A stretch of DNA of 64,000 bases, taken from NCBI GenBank assembly GCA_025403435.1, contig CM046350.1, positions 5,801,512-5,865,511 of the forward strand, written 5' to 3'. This stretch comes from Artocarpus heterophyllus. Lineage: Eukaryota; Streptophyta; Magnoliopsida; Rosales; Moraceae. The notes under the pieces were generated by a model. It was given only the letters and a program-made list of their open reading frames with translations. It ran no database searches and was not told the DNA's origin. Below, in pieces: positions 12,206-25,365 of the stretch; the first letter of the stretch is position 1; every line of letters starts with the position of its first letter. The position numbers and the translations under genes are program-made.

Positions 12206-13723
12206 TAACATGTGTTTTTTTAAGCTTTTCTTTTCATGTCCTTTGGTTTTTAACTTAAAACTTCTCATCCTACAGTCATGCAAGGCTCATTTTTTGTATT
12301 TTGCTTTTGTGGCCCTGAGGCTGAGAGGAGTGTAGAAAGCGTTGAGCAACGACCTTATCAACAATGTCGTTTAATTGATACAATATAAAATAAAAATATG
12401 ACATAAAATAAAACTTTAATATATTAAAATAAATTTTTTAATTTTTAGTTTTAATTATCTTGACTTATATGATATAATTAAATAATATATAAATACGTGT
12501 GCGTATGTGAACCCAAAAAAGATTTGAAGAAAATTACAAAGCACCCTCTCGTCTTTATCTTCTCAGCTCTGTTTCTGTTTTTTGTATTGAAAGTCTTGAG
12601 GTCTGTGCCCGTTTCCTTTTCCCTCTTTCCTCTTTTCCTCAGATTTTTGCAGAGGTGGCCACGACATAATAGACATAGTAGACAGAGACATAGTATGGAC
12701 GAAAAGAAAAACAATTCTATTTAATTTTTCGAAAAACAAATAAGAAAATGAAAACCGACTGATGAGAAGCCAAATCTAGTACAAACTCTGGTCAAATTTT
12801 GTTTTTGGGTGAAAATGCCCTTTTGAAATTTTTAGGTGTGTCATGTAGTCGTACTAGTACATACTGCACAGGGCGTGAATGCGAACCTGCTTCACATGCT
12901 ATTCTTTATTACTATACATACTTTTTCTAGGGTGTTACGAAATGCGATAAAAACAAAAAAAATCACATAAAAGATTTACATAGATTCTTAAAATAAAAAA
13001 AAAATTATGAATATAGAAGAAAAAAATTATTAAACTCATAAAATTATAATAGAGGCATTAAGAAGGCTCAAAATTTATTAATGATAAAATTTTAACACAA
13101 TATATCGTATATATAGGTATAGACAAAACCTACGAGCCTAAAACATAAACTAAACGGTCTAAAAACAACGGTCTATACTATTATAGATCTCATGAAAAAT
13201 TTTATTTTTGTTTTTCACCTTAATTTGTCGTACCGTGAGCTTTTTAGGTCGGACCAAACTTTATTTGGATCACCATACTCTAACATAAGGTAATACTAAT
13301 GATTATCTTTTATAATTAAGGAGACATTCTACCGGTGATGTACGCCTTGAAGCTATAACATTGTGATCACATTCTTTTTTTTTTTTTTTGTTTCTGCAAA
13401 TCAAAAGACTAAAAAATAAATACCCACTAAAGATTATTCCTTTTAGTTCCACTGAAAAAATTGCCCTGTAACTATTGACAACTGTATTAATCTCTATATT
13501 AGAAGTGCACAAAAATACTTTTATTCATAAATCCATAGACAATTAAAAATTTTATCAACAACTAAAACAATAATACTTACCTGTAATGGGAGAGGGAAGG
13601 GAGATGGATTCAAAAAATACAATGACCACTCTTTTCTTTGAATGAGTTTCTGTTTCACATAATGCAATCAATTACAATTTATAAGCACCAACATTATGCA
13701 ACATACACTAATGAACGTAGGGT
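12206..13723. other. Upstream intergenic region of AIL1-like gene
   Basis: AT-rich with no supported gene. The segment 12540-12720 is CT-rich on the plus strand, but its open frame has no domain. It probably includes distal promoter sequence of the divergent minus-strand gene. Confidence 0.5.
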
Positions 13724-13728
13724 CTCAT

Positions 13729-16535
13729 TGTAACACCCGTATTTTTAACGGGCATGATTTTGTAAAATTTAATGAATAAAATGTGACTATTTAAAATTAC
13801 TAAGTTGTTTACGATCATTAAAAAAAAAAAACCACTTTAGTATTTTCTTACCAAGTCTTCCTAAGAAACATTCAAAATTTACCAACACTTCTACCAATCT
13901 TGTCTCCCTAAATTATTGCTCAATTATATAGCCTTCTTCTTATTTTGCTAAAAGTATCCGAAGGGGACATTGAATTATTTTCCCTCAATTCATAAAAGAC
14001 ATGGAGATATTTTCTCAACCACCTCTTTGATTATTTCCTTATCTTCTTCTATAATTCACTCCAATTGTCCCCTCAATTATGTTAGCATGATTTGCTAAAA
14101 ATCTTCATGGGAGACAAGATGATATTTTCCTTTAAGACTCTTTTGTTTCTTCTTACAACTTTCCCCCGTAAACATCTCATTCCTCTTAAGCATTTTGATA
14201 TCTTTTTATTTAACTATCACCACCTTCTTCTCTAGTTCTCATTCTCTCCCTTTCTCACTTCAAATTTCTAACTAAAGACATAGAGCACAAAGCTCTCTTT
14301 GTGGCCAAGACAATTATAATTCCCAACCATGATCGAGGCGGTTTTAGAGTTAATTCAAGCTTGATTGTTAACCCGAACTTTGGTGCTTTTCAAAGAAGTT
14401 TTGAGGTAGGTTTTCTTTAATCTAAACTTAGTTTTTAGTATGTATTTTCTCCATGTTTAATGCATAATTTTCGTGTTCAAAATTCATGCAAATTTCTAGT
14501 TATGTTAACATGCATCCTTAAACATTTATGAACAAAAACTTGAGTCTTGAGTTACAACCCACAACCAACTTTTATTTTGGTTTGATGACAATGTTAGAAA
14601 CATGTTAGGAATGTTTAAAACCGGTTTCCATAACTTTAAGATTGATGTTCTAATGTCTTGAGCTTAAAGAGCAAATTTAAGCATGTTTTCATCATTATTT
14701 ACAAGAAAGGCTAGAGATATAATTTGATAATGATTTTGGTATAAAACTCATGAGAATATGTTTATTCTGATTATATAATGCATGTTGCATATTTTGGAAT
14801 GGTTTTGAGATTTTAAACAAGGATAATATGCTTTAAGTTAAAGAAAAATTTGACATCCCATAAACTTTATAATACCTCTATGGGCAGTGGCTATTTCTTA
14901 AAATTCTGGAGTTAAATGAAAATGAATTTTGTAAATTGGTTTGCATATTTAAAAAGTAGACATCCTAAGCTTTCCAATGAGCTATCATGACCCTAAATCG
15001 GAGTTGTAGTTTAATTTCTATGAATTTTTCAATTTTCGGATTAGAAACTAGTAAACCTGCCAGTGGTAATAAACCACCCGTCTATCTTAAGTAAACCACC
15101 TGTTAACCCGTGTGTTAATTGTAGATAGTGAACCCGCCTTTTTACAAAAGTATACCACCAAGTTGCCATGGTATACTAGCTGTTAACTTGAACCAAAAAC
15201 CCAATTTTGCTCACCTTCTAGTCTCTTAATGTCTTACAACCTTTCCAATACTACCCTAAATGATTTATGAATTCTTATTAGAGACTAAAACATAAAAATT
15301 GCTTGTATGTATTTTATATTGCGTTTAAGATAAAAATTGTTTACTTGGTATTTAAAGAACAATTGCATAAAAATACTTTAATGGCACTAGTAGACGGGTT
15401 TACACATAATTCACTTATGAATGTGATTATACGTTGTGCTTTAGTTTTAATTGTCCTTATGCATGCCTTAGGGTCAAGGATGTGTGGAGCTAACGGTGAT
15501 TAATTCCGAGAATAAAAGTTTGTTGTTAAGCTTTGAAGGTAGGGATTCTATTACTCATATTTTGTGAGGTTTTGGTAAATTAAATTTGATTGTTTTATAT
15601 TGTAAAATATGTATATTGTATAGCGATAAATATAATGATTTGACATATGTTATAAATTGAGAAGCATGGTTAGGAAATTGACTCTATAAATATAAATTGA
15701 ATACAAAGGAATAGTGAGATGTAAAAAGGGCGACGGTTACGTCCTTGGGCACGAATACCCTAAAAGGAAAAATAGGGGGAAGGTGATGACGCTTCCTTGG
15801 GTTGAAAGTCCCAGAACACACTGTACAGGAATCGATTTGGTGAGGACTCGGGGCTTGATGTCCCCTCACCGGAACACCCTTGAAATGTTTATAGGGTGAT
15901 CAAGTATGCCCATTTGGGTTTCGATGAGTTGAGTGATACTCAATTTAACATGGATACCTAGGAACAATGATGATTGGTAATATTTGTATAAATGTGTAAT
16001 TATGACACTTGGTAATGATTAACTACGGTATCCATAAGATGTGATCATAATAAACCTCATAATCTGGAATATGATGTAACCTACTAACCATGCAGTTTTT
16101 AATGTGGTAATGGATAAACCATAAGGTGAGTCATGATTTCCCTACTGGGCATGTCGATGCTCATCCCTATCATATCTTCATATCTCAGGTGGAACTCAGT
16201 GCAACATATTTGAAGAGGAATAAGCGAAAACAATCTTGCTGTTTTCGTGTTAGAAGACCCTGTTTAATTACAACTTATCTACAACATGTAAGAGTTGTAT
16301 TATTTTTTTTTTATGGCTGTGTTAAGTTATTTGGGAATTGTACTATGGTGATGATGACTGTAATTATATATATTTGGTGCTACACTAAAAACTGTGGTTT
16401 GTATTTAAAACGTTTATTTTTATTTTTCTTGTTGTTTAAAGACCCATGGGCATTGTTTAATTGATTTAAATAATATAAAATTTAAAATTATTTTTATTTA
16501 TTTAAAACTGTTAACCCCCACATAGGGGTGTTACA
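13729..16535 (+). repeat. 5' LTR of the Tekay-like element
   Basis: 2,807 bp, starting TG and ending CA. It matches 20774-23581 except for an A/G change near 13957, a G/T change near 15018, a T/C change near 15906, a 2-bp indel after the A-run near 13832 and one T in the run near 16305. A cluster of short 'taaaccacc/gtataccacc' repeats lies at about 15050-15180. Confidence 0.93.
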
Positions 16536-16542
16536 GAATTTT

Positions 16543-16555
16543 TGGTATCAGAGCC
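16543..16555 (+). other. Primer-binding site, initiator tRNA-Met
   Basis: TGGTATCAGAGCC lies 7 bp after the end of the 5' LTR and is the standard plant initiator-Met tRNA complement. Confidence 0.9.
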
Positions 16556-16686
16556 TAGGTTCGATTAACCTAGGGGGTATAGCACCACCTTAAAAATTAA
16601 TCTTTGGGAATGGTTTTAAAGTTAGGTGTTAATGTCATCATCATTTGGTACTGATCCTAGTTAAATTTTCGCAGCCAGTAGAAACT

Positions 16687-18483
16687 ATGCCACCAAGACG
16701 TCAAATGTAATCGTCTGAGCTGTCACAACCGGTTGAACATGCTCAAGAAGTTGAGCAACCGGAACCGATGGAACAAGCTCAAGAAGATGAGCAACTACAA
16801 CATGCAACACAATCCCCGCCAGCTGCACCAGAAGTAAATAATTTAGGACAAATTCTTCAAGCATTACAAAATGTGCAAAGACCTGTGGAGGTTCGTGATC
16901 CCGAACAACGACATCTAACTCTGTTGAAGGAGTTTATGAAGCAGAAACCACCCATATTTAGTGGAGAACCTAACCCGGTCATAGCAGAACAATGGCTAAA
17001 GGCAGTCAAAAAGAAGTTGGACACCTTGAGGATTCCACGGGAGTATTGGGTTAGCTTTTCAACATATATATTTGAGGGTAAAGCCGAAGAATGGTGGGAT
17101 CTTCAGAAAGACGACTATGACGTGCCGAATCTTACATGGGAGCAGTTCGAAACCATTTTTCGCAACACCTATATTCCTCAGAGCCATAGGCAAGCAATGA
17201 TGCGAGAATTTGAAAACCTGGTGCAGGGAGATACAACAGTTGCTGAATACCATGCTCGATTTATAGAATTGTCTCGCTACAATCCCGGGGCTGTATCGGA
17301 TCCAATGGCAAGATGCAAAAAATTTAGAAATAACCTGAGGCCGAAAATCAGACAAATGATAGCTGCTGTTCCATCAACAGATTTTCTTGATCTTGTAGCT
17401 GCGGCACAGCGGGCAGAGACAGAACTAAATAACTCCTATGGAGAGTATAAGGGTTCTGGTGGGCGTCAAAGAAAAATAAGTAAGAAAGAGAAGTCACAAG
17501 GGCAAGTCATTCAGCATAGTGGAGTGACTATTGGTGGTGGATCTTCTGGTAGTGGTCGTTTCCAACCGTATGCTTGTCATAACTGTGGACAAGTGGGACA
17601 TCTGAGGAGAAATTGCCCTAACCACCCTACACAATCATCCTTTGCACCAAGGCCACAAGGAAGTCATTTTGGCTCCACTGTTTGGGGAGGGAGTCAAAAT
17701 CGTGGAGCGCCTCAGCAAAACACTCCAGCTTCCCAAGTCTCAGTAACTCAACCTCGAGGGTTCCAGCCTCAGTACAACTATCAACAGCGGCCACAGGGTT
17801 CCAATTTTTATGCTAATCAGAACTTCCAACCGACTCCACAAGGCTCAATGAATCAAAGGCCATATTTTTCTAGGAGAAATAATAATAAGGCTAGTAGTAG
17901 CCAAGGAAACCGAGGAAAAAGTGATAAAGGAAAAGCACCAGCACAAGCTTATGCAATTACGGCTACAGCTGGACAAGCAAAACAGGCTGATCACTCAGTT
18001 GTAGACGGTATGATTCACGTGTCTCATTCTTGGGCTCATGTATTATTTGACACTGGTGCCACTCATTCATTTATATCTATGTTATTTGCTTCCGTACTAC
18101 AATTAGAAACTGAGACATGTAGTTCATCATTAACCCTTAGTACACCAATGGGCGGGATAGCTGAAGTATCCATAATTTGTAAATCAGTGTGTATTGTTAT
18201 AGGAGAACATAAACTATCGGCTGACCTATATGTAATAACTATGACAGAGTTTGATGTAATCTTAGGAATGGATTGGCTAACTAAATACCAGGCAATAGTA
18301 GATTGTCATAGGAAACGTGTCTCTTTATTCACCAAGAATGGACAAGTCGTCGAATTTCAGGCAAAAACAGGAACAGTGACACCAGCCCCGGTGCTAAAGG
18401 CTTGTATTGGAGGACGAAGGAATTTCACCAATCTTGGGACGATCTTTGCTTCAAATGGAGAACTAAAGAAGAGTGACCTATAA
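16687..18483 (+). pseudogene. gag-protease region of the Tekay-like element, stop at codon 8
   Basis: The usual gag start is ATG at 16687 (MPPRRQM), but codon 8 is TAA (16708-16710). The frame then stays open to 18483, with a possible restart at 16768. The 571-aa open part contains the retrotransposon gag core (about residues 50-220 from 16768), a CCHC zinc knuckle (CHNCGQVGHLRRNC, about 17575-17616) and an aspartic protease active site (VLFDTGATHSFIS, about 18040-18080) followed by ILGMDWL. Gag would form the particle and protease would cut the polyprotein. After the protease the frame ends at a deletion junction, so it is not fused to pol as it would be in an intact element. Confidence 0.88.
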
Positions 18484-20716
18484 AAGAGAAAAATGTGATT
18501 TCTGGATGACGAAGGTCAAGTTCCTTGGACACGTTGTCTCTGAAGAAGGCATCTCAGTGGACCCCTCCAAAATTGAAGCAGTGCTAAATTGGGAACGACC
18601 AAAGAACGTGTCAGAGATTCGAAGTTTCCTCGGACTAGCTGGATACTATCGACGCTTCGTAGAGAATTTTTCAAAGATTGCTTCTCCATTAACAAAACTC
18701 ACAAGGAAGAATGTCAAGTTCGTGTGGGATGATAAATGTGAAGAAGCATTTGAGGAACTGAAGCAAAGACTCACTAGTGCACCTGTGCTAATCATACCTA
18801 ACAACGAGGAGCCTTACACAGTATACACTGATGCCTCAGGAAACGGTTTGGGTTGTGTGTTAATGCAGCATGGACGAGTAGTTGCCTACGCCTCACGCCA
18901 ATTGAAACCCCATGAGAGGAACTACCCCACACATGATCTTGAGTTAGCTGCTGTGGTTTTCGCACTCAAAATTTGGAGATGTTATCTATATGGCGCAAAG
19001 TTCGAGCTATATTCAGATCATCAAAGTCTGAAATATTTGTTTACTCAAAAGGATCTCAATCTAAGGCAACGAAGATGGACTGAGTACATGGTGGACTATG
19101 ACTTTAGTATCCAATATCATCCTGGAAAAGCAAATGCCGTGGCAGATGCTCTAAGTCGTAAGAACAACGGACGTATAGCCAGTTTAGCATTGGAAGATTG
19201 GAGACGAGTCACCATCGCCGACTTCAACTTGCAATATTATGAAGATGACGAGAGAGCTTTCCTATTCAATGTGATAGCAACTCCTACGTTAATTCAGAAA
19301 GTAAAACAGGGACAATGGCACGATGAAGGATTACGTAGGGCTTGAGAGCAAATACAAAATGGAGAACAACTGGATGGATGGCAGATTGAGCCAGAAGGAT
19401 TTTTACTTTACAAAGGAAGATTAGTTGTTCCAGAGGATCCATATCTCAGGCATGCGGTGCTAGATGAGGCTCACCGTTCAAAGTTTGTTATTCATCCTGG
19501 AAGCACAAAAATGTATATGGATCTAAAACGACAATACTGGTGGCGAGGAATGAAACGAGATGTAGCAACCTTTGTCTCTAAGTGCATGACGTGCCAACAG
19601 GTTAAAGCGGAACATCAAAAGCCTGGAGGCGAGTTGAGGAGCTTACCTATTCCAGAATGGAAGTGGGATCATGTGACAATGGACTTTGTTACTGGATTTC
19701 CTAAGACTCAAATAGGGCATGACGCCGTTTGGGTAATTGTAGATCGTTTAACTAAGACAGCCCACTTCATCCCAATCAGAACTAGTTATAGTGTCTCAAA
19801 ATTATGTCAATTATACGTGGAAAAGGTAGTGACATTGCATGGAGTGCCAATGTCAATAGTTTCCGATAGAGATACACGTTTCACGTCGAAATTTTGGAGA
19901 GGATTGCAGAGGGCCTTGGGAACTCAATTGAATTTTAGTGCAGCTTTTCATCCTCAAACAGATGGACAATCTGAACGTGTCATTCAGATTCTCGAGGATA
20001 TGCTTCGGGCTTGTGTGCTGGACTTTGGAACAAATTGGGCTGCACAGCTGCCATATGTTGAATTCGCATATAACAACAGTTACCAAGCAAGTATTAGAAT
20101 GGCTCCATATGAGGCCTTATATGGTAGACCTTGTAGATCTCCATTGTGTTGGGCTGAAAAGGAAGAGCGTCTTGAACTTGGGCCTCAGTTTATCAGAGAA
20201 ACAACGGACAAGATCCAGATTATTCGCGAACGTCTTCAGACAGCTCAAAGTCGACAAAAGAGTTATGCAGATAAGAGGAGGCGACCTTTAGAGTTCATGA
20301 TTGGAGACTTTGTGTTCTTAAAAGTGAAACCAAAACGAGGTGTATCTCGATTTGGTGTTAAAGGAAAGTTAGCACCAAGGTATACAGGACCGTTTGAGAT
20401 TGTGGAACGCATTGGAACGTTGGCATACCGTTTAGACCTACCACCACAATTGTCTCATGTACATAATGTGTTTCATGTATCGATGTTGAGAAAGTATGAA
20501 CCCGACCCTTCACATGTGATCATGTGGACAGATGTGCCGATTCAAGGAGATACGAATTATGAAGAAATTCCAGTTCAAATACTGGATCATGAAATAAAAA
20601 TATTACGTCGTCGTGAAATTCCTCTGGTGAAAGTGATGTGGCAACACCATGATGTGGAGGAAGCCACATGGGAACTTGAATCTGAAATGAGAGAAAAGTA
20701 TCCACATTTGTTTTAA
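18484..20716 (+). pseudogene. pol remnant: RNase H, integrase and chromodomain, RT core missing
   Basis: The sequence picks up in a different frame at the end of the RT palm ([15 protein letters not shown]). It continues through the RT thumb ([11 protein letters not shown]), RNase H ([31 protein letters not shown]) and a TGA stop at 19343-19345. After that, in the same frame, come the integrase zinc-binding part, the catalytic core (WDHVTMDFVTGFP, DRDTRFTSKFW, HPQTDGQSER) and a chromodomain-like tail (IPLVKVMWQHH, EEATWE). The RT fingers and the catalytic Y-x-D-D palm are absent, roughly 1 kb compared with intact relatives. The end of the tail (YPHLF) is normal for the lineage. No active polymerase can come from this copy. 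Confidence 0.9.
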
Positions 20717-20734
20717 CATTGTAATCAGTGTAAG

Positions 20735-20754
20735 AAATTTCGAGGACGAAATTT
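20735..20754 (+). other. Perfect hairpin between pol stop and polypurine tract
   Basis: Arms AAATTTCG and CGAAATTT enclose a 4-nt AGGA loop, 18 bp after the pol stop codon and just before the polypurine tract. The second Tekay-like element (61380-61411) has a hairpin at the same place with the same loop and different but still complementary arms. Confidence 0.75.
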
Positions 20755-20756
20755 TT

Positions 20757-20773
20757 TTATAGGAGGGGAGAGC
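20757..20773 (+). other. Polypurine tract
   Basis: The purine-rich run aggaggggagag lies directly against the 3' LTR start, as expected for priming of second-strand synthesis. Confidence 0.8.
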
Positions 20774-23581
20774 TGTAACACCCGTATTTTTAACGGGCAT
20801 GATTTTGTAAAATTTAATGAATAAAATGTGACTATTTAAAATTACTAAGTTGTTTACGATCATTAAAAAAAAAAAATACCACTTTAGTATTTTCTTACCA
20901 AGTCTTCCTAAGAAACATTCAAAATTTACCAACACTTCTACCAATCTTGTCTCCCTAAATTATTGCTCAATTATATAGCCTTCTTCTTATTTTGCTAAAG
21001 GTATCCGAAGGGGACATTGAATTATTTTCCCTCAATTCATAAAAGACATGGAGATATTTTCTCAACCACCTCTTTGATTATTTCCTTATCTTCTTCTATA
21101 ATTCACTCCAATTGTCCCCTCAATTATGTTAGCATGATTTGCTAAAAATCTTCATGGGAGACAAGATGATATTTTCCTTTAAGACTCTTTTGTTTCTTCT
21201 TACAACTTTCCCCCGTAAACATCTCATTCCTCTTAAGCATTTTGATATCTTTTTATTTAACTATCACCACCTTCTTCTCTAGTTCTCATTCTCTCCCTTT
21301 CTCACTTCAAATTTCTAACTAAAGACATAGAGCACAAAGCTCTCTTTGTGGCCAAGACAATTATAATTCCCAACCATGATCGAGGCGGTTTTAGAGTTAA
21401 TTCAAGCTTGATTGTTAACCCGAACTTTGGTGCTTTTCAAAGAAGTTTTGAGGTAGGTTTTCTTTAATCTAAACTTAGTTTTTAGTATGTATTTTCTCCA
21501 TGTTTAATGCATAATTTTCGTGTTCAAAATTCATGCAAATTTCTAGTTATGTTAACATGCATCCTTAAACATTTATGAACAAAAACTTGAGTCTTGAGTT
21601 ACAACCCACAACCAACTTTTATTTTGGTTTGATGACAATGTTAGAAACATGTTAGGAATGTTTAAAACCGGTTTCCATAACTTTAAGATTGATGTTCTAA
21701 TGTCTTGAGCTTAAAGAGCAAATTTAAGCATGTTTTCATCATTATTTACAAGAAAGGCTAGAGATATAATTTGATAATGATTTTGGTATAAAACTCATGA
21801 GAATATGTTTATTCTGATTATATAATGCATGTTGCATATTTTGGAATGGTTTTGAGATTTTAAACAAGGATAATATGCTTTAAGTTAAAGAAAAATTTGA
21901 CATCCCATAAACTTTATAATACCTCTATGGGCAGTGGCTATTTCTTAAAATTCTGGAGTTAAATGAAAATGAATTTTGTAAATTGGTTTGCATATTTAAA
22001 AAGTAGACATCCTAAGCTTTCCAATGAGCTATCATGACCCTAAATCGGAGTTGTATTTTAATTTCTATGAATTTTTCAATTTTCGGATTAGAAACTAGTA
22101 AACCTGCCAGTGGTAATAAACCACCCGTCTATCTTAAGTAAACCACCTGTTAACCCGTGTGTTAATTGTAGATAGTGAACCCGCCTTTTTACAAAAGTAT
22201 ACCACCAAGTTGCCATGGTATACTAGCTGTTAACTTGAACCAAAAACCCAATTTTGCTCACCTTCTAGTCTCTTAATGTCTTACAACCTTTCCAATACTA
22301 CCCTAAATGATTTATGAATTCTTATTAGAGACTAAAACATAAAAATTGCTTGTATGTATTTTATATTGCGTTTAAGATAAAAATTGTTTACTTGGTATTT
22401 AAAGAACAATTGCATAAAAATACTTTAATGGCACTAGTAGACGGGTTTACACATAATTCACTTATGAATGTGATTATACGTTGTGCTTTAGTTTTAATTG
22501 TCCTTATGCATGCCTTAGGGTCAAGGATGTGTGGAGCTAACGGTGATTAATTCCGAGAATAAAAGTTTGTTGTTAAGCTTTGAAGGTAGGGATTCTATTA
22601 CTCATATTTTGTGAGGTTTTGGTAAATTAAATTTGATTGTTTTATATTGTAAAATATGTATATTGTATAGCGATAAATATAATGATTTGACATATGTTAT
22701 AAATTGAGAAGCATGGTTAGGAAATTGACTCTATAAATATAAATTGAATACAAAGGAATAGTGAGATGTAAAAAGGGCGACGGTTACGTCCTTGGGCACG
22801 AATACCCTAAAAGGAAAAATAGGGGGAAGGTGATGACGCTTCCTTGGGTTGAAAGTCCCAGAACACACTGTACAGGAATCGATTTGGTGAGGACTCGGGG
22901 CTTGATGTCCCCTCACCGGAACACCCTTGAAATGTTTATAGGGTGATCAAGTACGCCCATTTGGGTTTCGATGAGTTGAGTGATACTCAATTTAACATGG
23001 ATACCTAGGAACAATGATGATTGGTAATATTTGTATAAATGTGTAATTATGACACTTGGTAATGATTAACTACGGTATCCATAAGATGTGATCATAATAA
23101 ACCTCATAATCTGGAATATGATGTAACCTACTAACCATGCAGTTTTTAATGTGGTAATGGATAAACCATAAGGTGAGTCATGATTTCCCTACTGGGCATG
23201 TCGATGCTCATCCCTATCATATCTTCATATCTCAGGTGGAACTCAGTGCAACATATTTGAAGAGGAATAAGCGAAAACAATCTTGCTGTTTTCGTGTTAG
23301 AAGACCCTGTTTAATTACAACTTATCTACAACATGTAAGAGTTGTATTATTTTTTTTTATGGCTGTGTTAAGTTATTTGGGAATTGTACTATGGTGATGA
23401 TGACTGTAATTATATATATTTGGTGCTACACTAAAAACTGTGGTTTGTATTTAAAACGTTTATTTTTATTTTTCTTGTTGTTTAAAGACCCATGGGCATT
23501 GTTTAATTGATTTAAATAATATAAAATTTAAAATTATTTTTATTTATTTAAAACTGTTAACCCCCACATAGGGGTGTTACA
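20774..23581 (+). repeat. 3' LTR of the Tekay-like element
   Basis: 2,808 bp, almost identical to the 5' LTR, followed by the CTCAT duplication at 23582-23586. Confidence 0.93.
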
Positions 23582-23586
23582 CTCAT

Positions 23587-25353
23587 AGATACTATTAGTT
23601 GTGTTGCAACTAGTGGTGTGCTCCTACACATTTTTTCTCATGTTATATTTGCACAAAAAGTGTGAAAAATGACATGTTTGATATATTATTTTATTTTGCA
23701 CTCTAATGTATATGCTATTTAAAATATTTTCTTTACTTTTTAAATAAACTTTAAGCTTTGAAACTTGTAAAGACAATCTTTAGCTGCTTAAAAAATGCTA
23801 TAGTTATTAAATGAAGAGGCTAACACACTAACAAATAAAAACCAAACATGTATCAAATTAATGTGCCAATGTTAAATTTTAATATCTAAATAGAAAAATC
23901 ATTCTGCAAAGACAATGTTTTTAAAAATAAAATAATGTCTAAATGATGTTATTTGCTGTATTGACATGGCTTCGTGCAATTAGTTGTTGTTGCTGTGTTG
24001 TTTTCTTGTTTTGTTTCTGGTTTTTTTTTTAGATCTAGAGTGTGTTTGGGAAGCCAAGTTGACTCATTAGTTCTGACTGTCTATAGTATAATGCTCTCTC
24101 ATATATTATAATGCATAAGTTCTAGGTCATAATTTCAACTACATTCCCGAATCTAATTGTTGGCTTTACCTTTTGTTGTTTGTCATCTTAATTTGAAAAC
24201 TTAATTCTGTTTAGTGGGTTTTGTTTGAGTTCTATTAACCAGGCTTTATAATGGACCATGGCCCAAACGGTGGGCTAGAGCTCTACACAGCTGGAAATTC
24301 ATAGGCCGAATCTGGTTCAAATGTAGCTCATTGGTTCCACCCTGTAATATTTCTCCTGTTGTCACACAGAAACGGCAGTTTTACAATACAAGTCTGAGTC
24401 TCACAAATTGGTAAGTTAGAGAAATGAAAGTTGATATTCAAATTCAATTTGTATATTACGGGTAAATATCTAGATTTTATTAAGTCATACTTGATCAAAT
24501 TACACCTCACAAATCACACTTCACGCCGTGCTTGGAATGCAAAATGCTTAAAATTAACATATCTCGGCCAGGGGTATATTGATAATCATGACTGCAAAAA
24601 ATGCAAGAACCTGAGTACAATCTCCATCTCTTTCTAAGCAATCATATGTTTATTGATTGTCTACGCATTGTCCACTCTAGATTTCCAACTTCAATAATCT
24701 TCTATATTAACCCCAAATTGTCTCATCACATTCATCTGTTATAAAACATCGGGTTGATAAACTTTTACCACATTCAAAGGACTCGTAACACTGTCCTCTA
24801 AATTAATACATGAAGTGATAATGACTCTTATTGATAAAATCTTTAAATACCAAGATTTTTTTTTTACCCAACTCACAAAATCTCGCCGCTTTTTTTTTTC
24901 TGGTCTAAATAAGCTGTCTAATGAAATATGGATTTAGAATTTGTGAAGGGCATTTGATGGATATATAAATTTTATTGTTATGATATGTTTTCCTTTTTTT
25001 ACTCTGATAGGTCATGGTTTTTTTCCCCTCAAGCTCGCACATCCTCATGGTTTTGTTAAGAATTAGATGTCATAATTTTATACCTTTAAATAAAAAGGGC
25101 AAAAAGAAAAACAAGCAAAAAAAAAAAAAAGAGAGATGAATTTATAGTTAGTTTCACTTTTAACCTTTACCGTGAGAAAGAAGAAGTTTAAAAGGTTAAC
25201 CCACATGCTTTTTTTAAGTAATGCAATTGTTAGGCTCCACAAGTACTCTACAATTTTCTTTTTGTTCCTTATATTAACAAAGCAAATGGAATGGAGGATG
25301 ATTAGTTAGTTGCTAATTTAGTTAAGATGCTTCTATTAATCCTTCGTGATATT
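23587..25353. other. AT-rich intergenic, no gene seen
   Basis: No coding region is supported. A degraded family-A MITE-like segment lies at about 24043-24155, starting 'gtgtttgggaag' with the core 'taatgctctctcatatatta'. Confidence 0.5.
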
Positions 25354-25365
25354 CGTTCTTTAGTA

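Larger units (their letters stand above)
13729..23581 (+). mobile_element. Tekay/Del-like Ty3 chromovirus, RT-deleted, recent insertion
   Basis: A 9,853-bp LTR retrotransposon bounded by TGTAACACCC and GGGGTGTTACA, with a perfect 5-bp target duplication CTCAT (13724-13728 and 23582-23586). Order: 5' LTR, initiator-Met primer site, gag with zinc knuckle, aspartic protease, (RT core missing), RT thumb and RNase H, integrase, chromodomain-like tail, hairpin, polypurine tract, 3' LTR. The long LTRs and C-terminal chromodomain-type tail fit the Tekay/Del lineage. By eye the two LTRs differ at three substitutions and two small indels over about 2.8 kb, so the insertion is very young. The internal frame is nevertheless broken at three places, so this copy cannot make its own RT. 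Confidence 0.92.

Noticed and set aside
15303..16464. Small open frames repeated at 22350-23397
   Set aside because: They lie in the two LTRs of the same element, so their conservation reflects LTR identity, not coding.
16543..16575. tRNA-like sequence with 'ggttcgatt'
   Set aside because: It is the tRNA-complementary primer site of the retrotransposon, not a tRNA gene; no cloverleaf is present.
17059..17355. Minus-strand open frame
   Set aside because: It is antisense to gag and has no domain of its own.
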